DNA of 64,000 nt from an uncultured bacterium. Its GTDB lineage: Bacteria > Actinomycetota > Coriobacteriia > Coriobacteriales > Coriobacteriaceae. The notes under the pieces are model-generated. The model was not told the origin of the DNA. It ran no database searches and saw only the letters and a list, made by a program, of their open reading frames with translations. The stretch is taken from positions 62,001-126,000 of the forward strand of contig CAJMOF010000003.1 of NCBI GenBank assembly GCA_905215065.1. The letters are read 5' to 3'. This document shows, one piece after another, positions 49,640 to 58,035 of the stretch; the first letter of the stretch is position 1, and each line of letters begins with the position of its first letter. Made by a program: the position numbers and the translations under genes.

Positions 49640-50362
49640 ATGAATGTAGAAACTGCACAGCGGCTTGCCGACCTTCGCCGCAGCAAAGGCTTTAGCCAAG
49701 AAGGGCTGGCGCGAAAGCTGGGGCTGTCGCGCCAGGCGGTCAGTAAATGGGAGCGTGCGGAGAGCTCGCCTGATACCGAGAACCTGATCTCGCTCGCCAA
49801 GCTCTATGGTGTGAGCCTGGACGAGCTGCTCAATCCGAGCGACGAGATCGAGGACGATATCGAGTTTGAGAACGAGGACCGCGCCCGTCAGCGCGAGGCC
49901 GAGGCGGCAGAGCGTGCTCGCACCCATGAGGCGGCGGCGCGCGCTACCGAGGCGGCAACGCAGGCGAGTGATGCTGCGGCCAAGGCGGCGCAAGCGGCAA
50001 GCTGGAGTGCGCAGGCCGCCAATGCCGCTACGGCGCAGGCGACGAGTGGCGGTGCGGTTGGCTCGACTCCGGTGAAGGGCCCGTTCCAGTCGTTCCCGTA
50101 TTGGGCCGTGTGTTGGCTACTGTTCTTTTTGCTGATGTTCCTGTTTGGTGCCGGCCCCTTTGCCGCACTGACCTTCTTCACGATTCCCATCTATCACTGG
50201 GTGGCGCGTGCACTCGATGGTGATTGGGCGCGCGGGGATATTCAGGTTGGTTCGGCACCGGCGGTCGCTAGGATTAAGGGGGAGGACGTTTCCACAGCGG
50301 TTGGCGCTGACATGGCTACCGCGACCACCGCTGAGCCGATTACCAAAGAGGGCGATGAATGA
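49640..50362 (+). CDS. XRE-family regulator with C-terminal membrane segments
   Basis: A 240-residue protein. Residues 5-65 form a Cro/C1 HTH (RLADLRRSKGFSQEGLARKLG, SRQAVSKWE). Residues 80-135 are an Ala/Glu-rich coiled coil, and two hydrophobic stretches (YWAVCWLLFFLLMFLFG and FAALTFFTIPIYHW) cross the membrane. The last 40 residues are Thr/Ala-rich. The start ATG follows AGGAGG. The stop overlaps the start of a DUF4097 gene (ATGA), so the pair is co-translated. A membrane-bound regulator linked to an envelope protein is a likely reading. Confidence 0.85.
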   Translation: MNVETAQRLADLRRSKGFSQEGLARKLGLSRQAVSKWERAESSPDTENLISLAKLYGVSLDELLNPSDEIEDDIEFENEDRARQREAEAAERARTHEAAARATEAATQASDAAAKAAQAASWSAQAANAATAQATSGGAVGSTPVKGPFQSFPYWAVCWLLFFLLMFLFGAGPFAALTFFTIPIYHWVARALDGDWARGDIQVGSAPAVARIKGEDVSTAVGADMATATTAEPITKEGDE

Positions 50363-51258
50363 TGAAGCTCTCGCATGAGTCTAAGAGGCGCTTGGGCATT
50401 GGCATCGGAGCGTTCGTGCTCATCATCGGACTTGTCTTTGGTATTTCGCGGACTTTGATTCATTTTGATGGTCCGTGGGATCTCGACGATGTTGTACCTG
50501 GCTTGTCTGGTATGGACGATATGTTTGACGAGGACGATCTTTTGGATGGCGGTAACTATTCCGCTCGGCCTCAGCAGCTTTCGAGCACGACTTTTGACGA
50601 AGACGCGTTCCAATCGCTCGACTTGGATGTGACGTCGGGGACGGTCGAGGTCAAACACGTCTCCGGCGGCCCGGTGCGCGTTATCGAAAGCGGCCGCGTT
50701 GCGAAGGGGACGTCTGCCTCTGATGCGGCTACCCGGAACCTTGCTGAGGTCAAGGGCTCTACGCTCAAGATTAGTCAGTTCGACTACGATGATAAGCGCG
50801 CGATTGACCGCACAATTACCATTGAGCTGCCGCGAGATGTTGCGGATAACCTGGTGAGCATTACGGCGAGTGTAGGGTCGGGCGACCTGGCGGTCGCGGA
50901 CATTGCGTGCCATGATCTGGATATAACGTTGAATTCGGGAGACGTTGAGTTTACGGGCACCGTGACCGACACCCTGAATGCCGAGGTCGGTTCGGGCGAC
51001 ATGACGTTCGAGCTCTACCAGGCGCCCGCGAAGTCTATGGACGTGAGCGTGGGCTCGGGCGACGTGGAGATGACGGTTCCGAACTCTACGGGTTTTAAGG
51101 CGAGCCTCACCTTGGGCAGCGGCGACTTCGAGAGCGATTTCCTTCCGCTTGGCTACGACGGCGAGACCATTTTGAATCTTGAATTCGACAACGGTGATAA
51201 GTCTGCCACGTATCGTTTTGAGGTCGGTTCGGGCGACATGTCGTTTGATTCGGAGTGA
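50359..51258 (+). CDS. Membrane-anchored DUF4097 (adhesin-like) protein
   Basis: A 299-residue protein with one N-terminal transmembrane helix (GIGIGAFVLIIGLVFGI) and an extracytoplasmic domain made of repeats with VGSGD or TSGTVEV motifs, the DUF4097/DUF2807 beta-helix. Five SGD turns occur about every 20-40 residues. Its first ATG overlaps the regulator gene. In other bacteria this family is found downstream of XRE or PspC regulators and responds to envelope stress. Function not known. Confidence 0.82.
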   Translation: MMKLSHESKRRLGIGIGAFVLIIGLVFGISRTLIHFDGPWDLDDVVPGLSGMDDMFDEDDLLDGGNYSARPQQLSSTTFDEDAFQSLDLDVTSGTVEVKHVSGGPVRVIESGRVAKGTSASDAATRNLAEVKGSTLKISQFDYDDKRAIDRTITIELPRDVADNLVSITASVGSGDLAVADIACHDLDITLNSGDVEFTGTVTDTLNAEVGSGDMTFELYQAPAKSMDVSVGSGDVEMTVPNSTGFKASLTLGSGDFESDFLPLGYDGETILNLEFDNGDKSATYRFEVGSGDMSFDSE

Positions 51259-51304
51259 TGGGTGGTTTTCGGAGACCCGCAAACGTAGCCGCGCTGTTTG
51301 ATGG

Positions 51305-51340
51305 AGGCGCCGGAGCCGTGACTGGCTCTGGCGCCTTTGC
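51305..51340 (+). terminator. Terminator after the DUF4097 gene
   Basis: GGCGCCGGAGCC and its near-complement GGCTCTGGCGCC, followed by TTTGCCTTT. Confidence 0.7.
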
Positions 51341-51355
51341 CTTTACAATGGGGGC

Positions 51356-53263
51356 ATGGAACAGATTATCTTGAACATACTCGAGGCCCTGCGCCGCGGC
51401 GAGACCGTGGACGACAGGGCGCTCGTCAAACTGATACATGCCGAGGCGCGCCGTGAGGGTGCCGACAAACGCGACCTGGCCAAGCGCCGACTGCTGCCGT
51501 TTTACCAGCGGGTTAAACGTGAGGAACCGGCTCGTTGGGCTGGGTGGAATGTCGATGCCGATCTGGAACGTCAACTGCTGCAGGTGCTGCGTATGAAGCC
51601 GCGCCGAACGGCCTCGGGCGTGGCGACCATTACCGTCATCACCAAGCCCTGGCCGTGCTCGGGCGATTGCCTGTTTTGCCCCAACGACCTGCGCATGCCC
51701 AAAAGCTATCTTCATGCCGAGCCGGCGTGCGCCCGTGCGGAGCAAAACTGCTTCGATCCGTATCTGCAGGTGAGCGCTCGTCTGACGGCGCTTTCGCAGA
51801 TGGGTCATGCGACCGACAAGATTGAGCTCATCGTCCTTGGCGGTACCTGGAGCGACTATTCGCAAGGGTATCAGGCATGGTTTATGTCGGAGCTCTTCCG
51901 TGCGCTCAATGACGATGCCGTCGCCGGCGTGGCGGCAAACCCCATGTTGGCGCGTCCGGGCATCAGCCGTGCCGAGGCGGGGCGCCTGCTCGATGACGCT
52001 CCCGCCGATGCCCTGCCGCCGGTGGTGGCGGAGCGTCGCGAGCGCTATCGGGCAGCGGGCATTACGACCGACGAGGTCGAGCTTGCTGCCGGCGTTGCCG
52101 ACGAGCAGGGGCGTGTGGATGCTGCTGTGGGCGGCTATAACCGCGCAGTGCGTTGTCTGTACGGCCCCGGCACGCCGTGGGGCGAGGTCGCCGAGTGGCA
52201 GACGGCGACGATGGAAGAGCTTGAGCGGCAGCAACGCATCAACGAGACGGCGAAGCATCGCGTGGTGGGGCTCGTTATCGAAACGCGTCCCGATGCTGTA
52301 ACACCGCAGGCGCTCACGCTCATCCGTCGTCTGGGCTGTACCAAGATTCAGATGGGCATCCAGAGCCTCGACCAGCATCTGCTCGATATCAACGAGCGTC
52401 GCATTTCGGTGGCGCAGATCGAGCGCGCGTTTTCGCTTGCGCGCCTGTTTGGCTTTAAGATCCATGCGCATTTTATGCTCAATTTGCTGGGCGCCACGCC
52501 CGAGGGTGACAAGCGCGACTACGAGCGCTTTATGACCGAGGGCGCCTTTATGCCCGACGAGGTCAAGGTCTACCCGTGTGCGCTCATCGAGGGTTCGCGC
52601 CTGGTGGGCTGTTACGAGCGTGGCGAGTGGCGCCCCTATACCGAGGAAGAGCTGCTCGATGTGTTGGCCGACGATATCGTGGTGACGCCGGCGTTCTGCC
52701 GCATCAGCCGCATGATTCGCGACTTTAGCTCCGACGACATTATGGTGGGCAACAAGAAGCCCAACCTGCGTCAGCTCGTTGAGAACCGCCTGGCTGCTCG
52801 GGGTGACGGTGCGACGGTGCGCGAGATTCGCTATCGCGAGATCAGCACGGCGGGTGCCGACCTGGATGAGCTGACCCTTGACGAGGAGGTGGTGTACGAG
52901 ACGCCGGTGACGCACGAGCGCTTTTTGCAGTGGGTGACGCCCGAAGGCAAGATCGCGGGCTTTTTACGTCTGTCGCTGCCCGACCGTTCGTTTGTTGCCG
53001 CGCACGCGGACGAGCTGCCGACGGGGCCGGAGGAGGCGATGATTCGCGAGGTGCACGTTTATGGTATGGCGGCACGTGTGGGCGATCAGGGCCAGGCGGC
53101 TCAGCATCACGGTCTGGGGCGTCTGCTCGTGGAGCGTGCGTGCCAGATTGCTCGGGATGCGGGGTATACGCACATCAACGTGATCAGCGCGATCGGTACG
53201 CGCGAGTACTATCGTCACCTGGGTTTTTGCGACCATGGTTTCTATCTGCAAAAGGAGCTCTAG
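51356..53263 (+). CDS. elp3: Elp3-type tRNA U34 carboxymethyltransferase (radical SAM/GNAT)
   Basis: A 635-residue bacterial Elp3. The radical SAM cysteines are C101, C105 and C108 (CSGDCLFC, CxxxCxxC). The central part includes KIQMGIQSLDQHLLDIN and VKVYPCALIEGS; the C-terminal 130 residues form a GNAT acetyltransferase domain (IREVHVYGMA, HHGLGRLLVERA, YYRHLGF). It modifies wobble uridines at C5. The start ATG is preceded by a weak GGGGGC site. The following gene begins one base after its stop. Confidence 0.93.
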   Translation: MEQIILNILEALRRGETVDDRALVKLIHAEARREGADKRDLAKRRLLPFYQRVKREEPARWAGWNVDADLERQLLQVLRMKPRRTASGVATITVITKPWPCSGDCLFCPNDLRMPKSYLHAEPACARAEQNCFDPYLQVSARLTALSQMGHATDKIELIVLGGTWSDYSQGYQAWFMSELFRALNDDAVAGVAANPMLARPGISRAEAGRLLDDAPADALPPVVAERRERYRAAGITTDEVELAAGVADEQGRVDAAVGGYNRAVRCLYGPGTPWGEVAEWQTATMEELERQQRINETAKHRVVGLVIETRPDAVTPQALTLIRRLGCTKIQMGIQSLDQHLLDINERRISVAQIERAFSLARLFGFKIHAHFMLNLLGATPEGDKRDYERFMTEGAFMPDEVKVYPCALIEGSRLVGCYERGEWRPYTEEELLDVLADDIVVTPAFCRISRMIRDFSSDDIMVGNKKPNLRQLVENRLAARGDGATVREIRYREISTAGADLDELTLDEEVVYETPVTHERFLQWVTPEGKIAGFLRLSLPDRSFVAAHADELPTGPEEAMIREVHVYGMAARVGDQGQAAQHHGLGRLLVERACQIARDAGYTHINVISAIGTREYYRHLGFCDHGFYLQKEL

Positions 53264-54142
53264 ATGAACAAGCCGAGTGTTTCCGCTGGTGTTGTTGCCG
53301 GCGTTGCCCTGGGAGCTGCGGCGCTTGGTGCGGCCGCTGTCGCTGTTCGTGCTGCCTGTCTGCAGGTCGCGAGGACCCGCAACGGGTTGGCACGTGTGAA
53401 GCGTGTGCACGACGAGAGCGGTGACGAGGTCCGCGTGCTCGTACAGGGCGGCGTCTACCAAAGCGCGAGCTATGTTGGCGATCGTTGGGCGGAGCCAGTC
53501 TTTGCGTACTATCGTGCATTTGACGATGTGTTTGAGGCTGAGGACGCAATGCGTGATGCTTACGGGCATGGTATCGACCGCATGCTTATGCTGGGCGGCG
53601 GCGGGTTTGCCTATCCCAAGTTTGCGCTGATGTCGCACGAGGGCCTGCGCATGGACGTCATCGAGTATGACGGAGAGATAACGCGCTTGGCGCGCCGTTG
53701 GTTCTATCTGGATGAACTGGAGCACGCGGTGGGCGATCGCCTGCGGGTGATTACCGCCGAGGCTCGCTCGTATCTGGGTGTGACGAGCGTGGGCCATCGT
53801 CGCTACGACGTCGTTGTGAGCGACTGCTTTGGCGGTGCCGAGCCCGTGCGCGAGCTGGCGACCGTTGAGGCGCTGCGCCTGGTGCGGGGCAGCCTGAACC
53901 CCGGGGGTATCTACGTGGCCAATATCGTGAGCGCAAACGAGGGGAGCGATGTGACGTTCCTTCGCGACTGCGCTGCCACGGCACTCGAGGTATTCGTCCA
54001 CGCCTGGGTGGTCCCATGTGGCGATGCGAAGTTCAGCGGCGAGGAAAACTACCTGCTCATCGCCAGCGACGGCGACTACGCCTTTGCCGAAGCCGTGCCC
54101 TTCGACACCGACTTCCTCGGCACCGTCCTTCACGACAAGTAA
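53264..54142 (+). CDS. Spermidine-synthase-like methyltransferase-fold protein
   Basis: A 292-residue protein. A hydrophobic N-terminus (GVVAGVALGAAALGAAAVAV) anchors it to the membrane; the rest is the spermidine-synthase fold with MLMLGGGGFAYPKFAL, IEYDGEI and VVSDCFGG. Relatives lack proven polyamine activity. The start ATG follows AAAAGGAGCTCT in the end of elp3, so it is probably co-translated with elp3. Function not established. Confidence 0.82.
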   Translation: MNKPSVSAGVVAGVALGAAALGAAAVAVRAACLQVARTRNGLARVKRVHDESGDEVRVLVQGGVYQSASYVGDRWAEPVFAYYRAFDDVFEAEDAMRDAYGHGIDRMLMLGGGGFAYPKFALMSHEGLRMDVIEYDGEITRLARRWFYLDELEHAVGDRLRVITAEARSYLGVTSVGHRRYDVVVSDCFGGAEPVRELATVEALRLVRGSLNPGGIYVANIVSANEGSDVTFLRDCAATALEVFVHAWVVPCGDAKFSGEENYLLIASDGDYAFAEAVPFDTDFLGTVLHDK

Positions 54143-54169
54143 GTCTCCCCGTCCCAAAAAAGACTGGTC

Positions 54170-56614
54170 TTAGGCGTGGTCGCGCCAGCTGCGGACACGC
54201 TGCTTCATGCCCTCTATGTCGAGCACGCCTTCGGCAAAGCCCTTGCGCACGAGCTCTTCGGGAACAAACTCGTCGTAGCGGTCAAAGTAAGGCACCTCGC
54301 CAGGATAGACGAGCTCGATGGGATCGAAGTCCTTTTCGGCCTCGGCGGCGAGCACCTCAAAGAACGTCTCCTCGTCGGCCTTCATCTTAAACTGCATAAA
54401 GTACGGGCGTGACGGGTCGAGTCCGCGAAGGCCCAGCTCAGCGGCGCATTTGATTTTAAGCATGCGCTCGAGTGCTAGGAAGGCGTAGCTGCCCAACCAG
54501 GGGAAGAGCACCCAGGTGTCGCCACCCAGATTGATGAGCGGCTTAGTTCCCGCGCCCGAAATCTCGGCGGTATGACGAGCCTGCGCCAAGCGAGCCCGTG
54601 CGTTACCCATAAGGTACGGATATGCTGCGTGCTCAGTGAGCGCTTGGCGCATACGCTCGAGCACATGCGTGTTAATGTCGCCGGGGCAGTCGCCAAAGTA
54701 GGCCGGCACCCGGCCCTTGACCTGCGTGGCAAAGACAGTGTGGCGCTTCCAGTCCACTTCCTCGACAATCCAGCAGTGTCCGGCGATGGCGATGCGCTCA
54801 CCGGGCGGGGGCGGATTAACGATCGTGCCCAGCTCAGCCGATTCGCTCCGGACGGTAAACTCCTCGTTTTCCTGGAACACGGCGTAGAACTTAAAGTTGT
54901 TGATGATGCGCTCGCCCGCGAGACCCACGATGAGCCCGCCACCTTCGGTGACCTGGATATGGTCGATCTTAATGAGGTGACGTAGCAGCACACGGTAATC
55001 GTCTGCCGAGACACGGTGGAAATAGCTGAGCGTGAGCACGCGCTGGGCAAGTTCGGCCGGCGTGAGCTCGCCGGTGCTGGCGAGGGTCGACATAGTCTGG
55101 TGATAGAGCAGGCTGTAGGGGAGACGATCGAGCTCGGGTGGCTCGACCCACTTTTCCTCGCGATAGAGTTGTACGAGCGCGATACCCTGCAGGAGCTTCC
55201 AGGGAATGGTTTCGGGCATCATCGTGCGCGGCTCGGGCTCTTCCTCGCGCATGACAAACCACATCTCGGGCGGAAGATCGCGACGGCCTGTGCGCCCCAT
55301 GCGCTGCAAAAAGGAGCTGACGGTAAACGGCGCGTCAATCTGGAAGGCGCGCTCCAGGCGGCCGATATCGATACCGAGCTCCAACGTAGAGGTGGTGACG
55401 GTTGTCTGCGTCTGCTCCTCGTCGCGCATGAGCTCCTCGGCCGTCTCGCGTAGCGATGCCGAAAGATTGCCGTGATGGATAAGAAAACGGTCGGGCTCGT
55501 GCCGGCTCTCGCAGTAGCTGCGCAGCATGGAGCACACGGCCTCTGCCTCCTCGCGCGAGTTGGCAAAGACCAGGCATTTGCGGCCGCGCGTATGCTCAAA
55601 GATATAGCCCATGCCGGGGTCGGCGTTGTCGGGCGCCGTGTCGGTGGGGTTGAGAAGCGCCTGTTCGGTCGCTCGTGGGATGTCGACTTCGCCCTCGGGG
55701 GCCGAGGAAGTGCGACGGTCTTTGGGAGCGGCCTTGCCCCGCGCCTGCTCACGACGTTGACGGTGTTCTTCCTGTGTAAGCCGTCCGCTGTGGCACATGT
55801 CTTGTCCGGATGCGGGCAGCGCCGTGGGCGCCGCCGTCTCAATACGCTCGCAAGCAAGCACCTCGGCTTCTTGTGGACCTGTGCCTACGAATCCTCGTTG
55901 CTGAGCCTGGGGGCCCGAGTTGTAGAAGTGCTCCATGGAGATGCGCCACACGCGGCGCGGTTCCTCAAAGCGGGGGATAACGCAGTCGCGCCCCGTTCCC
56001 TGCGAGAGAAAGGTGCCCGTGCGCTCGGGGTCGCCGATGGTGGCCGAAAGGCCAATGCGGCGGGGCTGCACGCCTGCCATGCGCGAGAGGCGCTCGATAA
56101 GACAGAGCGTCTGCCCGCCGCGGTCGCCGCGCATGAGCGAATGGACTTCGTCGATAACCACATAGCGCAGGTCGCAAAACATGCGCGGGATCGCCATGTG
56201 CTTATGGATCAGGAGCGCCTCGAGCGACTCGGGCGTAATCTGTAGGATGCCGCTCGGTTTTTTGATGAGTTTGGCCTTGTGTGATTGCGAGACATCGCCA
56301 TGCCAGTGCCAGACGGGGATATCGGCTTCTTCGCACAGGTCGTTGAGGCGGACGAATTGGTCGTTGATGAGCGCCTTGAGGGGGCCAATGTAGAGGGCGC
56401 CCACGCTTGCGGGCGGGTTCTCCCAAAACTCGGTCAGGATGGGAAAGAAGGCTGCCTCGGTTTTGCCGGAAGCCGTGGATGCCGTCAGGAGCACATTATC
56501 TTGCGTGTTAAAGATGGCATCAGCTGCTGCAACCTGGATAGAGCGTAGGCTCTCCCAATCGTGGGAGTAGATGAAGTCTTGGATAAACGGGGCGTAGCGG
56601 TCAAAGGCGTTCAC
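54170..56614 (-). CDS. Lhr-like DEAD/DEAH-box helicase (BrxHI-like)
   Basis: An 814-residue superfamily 2 helicase. Walker A is LTASTASGKT (about 43-52), motif II is DEVH in VVIDEVHSL, motif III is LSATIGD, and domain 2 carries TTSTLELGIDIG and QRMGRTGRR. The C-terminal half is the Lhr-type extension. An insertion rich in Arg, Glu and Pro (about 265-335) is unusual. The start GTG follows AAAGGAGGCCCC. It is the last gene of a three-gene set with a BrxD-like ATPase and a TerB-N protein; in BREX type 2 an Lhr-like helicase (BrxHI) accompanies BrxD. Role in phage defence is inferred. Confidence 0.88.
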   Translation of the reverse strand: MNAFDRYAPFIQDFIYSHDWESLRSIQVAAADAIFNTQDNVLLTASTASGKTEAAFFPILTEFWENPPASVGALYIGPLKALINDQFVRLNDLCEEADIPVWHWHGDVSQSHKAKLIKKPSGILQITPESLEALLIHKHMAIPRMFCDLRYVVIDEVHSLMRGDRGGQTLCLIERLSRMAGVQPRRIGLSATIGDPERTGTFLSQGTGRDCVIPRFEEPRRVWRISMEHFYNSGPQAQQRGFVGTGPQEAEVLACERIETAAPTALPASGQDMCHSGRLTQEEHRQRREQARGKAAPKDRRTSSAPEGEVDIPRATEQALLNPTDTAPDNADPGMGYIFEHTRGRKCLVFANSREEAEAVCSMLRSYCESRHEPDRFLIHHGNLSASLRETAEELMRDEEQTQTTVTTSTLELGIDIGRLERAFQIDAPFTVSSFLQRMGRTGRRDLPPEMWFVMREEEPEPRTMMPETIPWKLLQGIALVQLYREEKWVEPPELDRLPYSLLYHQTMSTLASTGELTPAELAQRVLTLSYFHRVSADDYRVLLRHLIKIDHIQVTEGGGLIVGLAGERIINNFKFYAVFQENEEFTVRSESAELGTIVNPPPPGERIAIAGHCWIVEEVDWKRHTVFATQVKGRVPAYFGDCPGDINTHVLERMRQALTEHAAYPYLMGNARARLAQARHTAEISGAGTKPLINLGGDTWVLFPWLGSYAFLALERMLKIKCAAELGLRGLDPSRPYFMQFKMKADEETFFEVLAAEAEKDFDPIELVYPGEVPYFDRYDEFVPEELVRKGFAEGVLDIEGMKQRVRSWRDHA

Positions 56615-56685
56615 GGGGCCTCCTTTCAAAAGCGAATCTCTCAACGCGGCGGGCAGTGGCTTGCTGCATTACTGCTTCAACGTTT

Positions 56686-56731
56686 GCCCAGATAGAGCCT
56701 GCCAAAATAAACCTGTCCCTTTTTGGCAGGT
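56686..56731 (+). repeat. Dispersed 45-base element between cassette genes
   Basis: CCCAGATAGAGCCTGCCA, AAATAAACCTGTCCC and TTTTTGGCAGGTT match the elements at 12530-12574 and 32908-32958. It fills much of the 116-base gap between the BrxD-like and helicase genes. It may be an insertion into an operon. Confidence 0.75.
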
Positions 56732-58035
56732 TAGATGGTGAATTCGGCGAAGTTACGGTCGCCGCCTGCGGTATCGGTGTCGCCTGTTGCGGCTGCCGGC
56801 GCCAGCGCGTCGCCGCCGACGCTTTGCAGCAGCTCGGCCACGTTGGCGTCGGGGTTTTGGCATAGGATGTCGAGCAACTCGATAAAGTCACGAATGACTT
56901 CACGCGGCGTCAGATGCGTGTCGGCTCCCACACGACCGAACTCGATCTTGAGGAAGTCCACCAAGTCGTTCTCGGTAAGCGTGGGCGTCCAGCCAAAGTA
57001 GCCGGCGTGAATTTGCATGAGTTTTTCGATGAGCACCAGTAGCTCCTCGTAGGTGAGCGGCTGCAGGCGGATGATGGGTGCGAGCATGTCCTTAAGGTCC
57101 TCACGCGCAAAGCGACCCTGAGCGAGTCGGCTGCGCAGAGCCTCGTAGGAGAACACGCCGCGGCGGCGGTCTTCGATGGAGGTTGGCGTGCCGCCCATGA
57201 TCATGCCCAGGTACTGCGCCTTGCCCTGAAGTGTGTCGTTGTACATGGTCAGGATCTTCTCGTAGTTGTACTGGCGCGTGATGGCATTGGGAATCTTATA
57301 CAGATTCACGAGCTCGTCGATGAGCACCAGCATGCCCTTGTAGCCGCTGCAAACCAAAAAACGCGCGATGAGTTTGACGTAGTCGTACCAATCGTCGTCG
57401 CTGATGATGGTCGAGGAGCCCAACTCGGCGCGTGCCTCGCTCTTGGTGCGGTATTCGCCGCGAATCCATTTGGTCACGCGGCTCATGGTCTCTTCGTCGC
57501 CCCCGGATGCGGCCATGCGATAGCGGCGGAGCATGCGGGTGAAGTCGAAGCCGTGGACCATCTCCTCGAGCGGGGCCAGTTGGGCATTGACGACCGACTC
57601 GTCGACGTCGGCACACGAGGCGACCCAGCGATCCAGAATAAGGTTGAGCGCACCGCCCTCGGGGCGCGTCTTGGTCGATATATTGCGGATGAGCTCGCGG
57701 TAGGTGGCAAGGCCCTGTCCCTGACCGCCCTGCAGGCGGCGCTCGGGCGACAGGTCGGCATCAGCGACGACGAATCCCTCGCCCATGGCGTGCGTGCGGA
57801 TAGTCTGGAGCAAAAAGCTCTTGCCGGCGCCGTAACGACCGACCAGAAAGCGGAAGCTCGCGCCACCGTCGGCGATGAGACTCAGGTCGGTGAGCAGGGC
57901 GCGGATCTCGACCTCGCGCCCTACGGTGATGTAAGGAAGGCCGATGCGCGGGACCACACCGCCCTTGAGCGAGTTGAGAATGACGGCAGCGGCGCGCTTG
58001 GGCACGCGAGGTGCTGCGGATGCGGTATCACTCAT
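56731..58035 (-). CDS. BrxD-like ATP-binding protein (DUF2791)
   Basis: A 434-residue P-loop ATPase. Walker A is GRYGAGKS (66-73), Walker B is MLVLIDELVN (about 240), followed by a sensor-1 region MGGTPTS. The family (DUF2791, BREX ATP-binding domain) includes BrxD, which partners helicases. The start ATG overlaps the end of the TerB-N gene by 8 bases, a sign of coupled translation. The C-terminus ends with low-complexity GDTDTAGG. ATPase activity is firm; the role in defence is inferred from context. Confidence 0.88.
   Translation of the reverse strand: MSDTASAAPRVPKRAAAVILNSLKGGVVPRIGLPYITVGREVEIRALLTDLSLIADGGASFRFLVGRYGAGKSFLLQTIRTHAMGEGFVVADADLSPERRLQGGQGQGLATYRELIRNISTKTRPEGGALNLILDRWVASCADVDESVVNAQLAPLEEMVHGFDFTRMLRRYRMAASGGDEETMSRVTKWIRGEYRTKSEARAELGSSTIISDDDWYDYVKLIARFLVCSGYKGMLVLIDELVNLYKIPNAITRQYNYEKILTMYNDTLQGKAQYLGMIMGGTPTSIEDRRRGVFSYEALRSRLAQGRFAREDLKDMLAPIIRLQPLTYEELLVLIEKLMQIHAGYFGWTPTLTENDLVDFLKIEFGRVGADTHLTPREVIRDFIELLDILCQNPDANVAELLQSVGGDALAPAAATGDTDTAGGDRNFAEFTI

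Noticed and set aside
51107..52915. Open frame antisense to elp3
   Set aside because: Arg/His-rich shadow of the radical SAM gene.
53264..54142. True spermidine synthase
   Set aside because: The fold matches but an N-terminal membrane segment and missing polyamine-site motifs make this label too strong.
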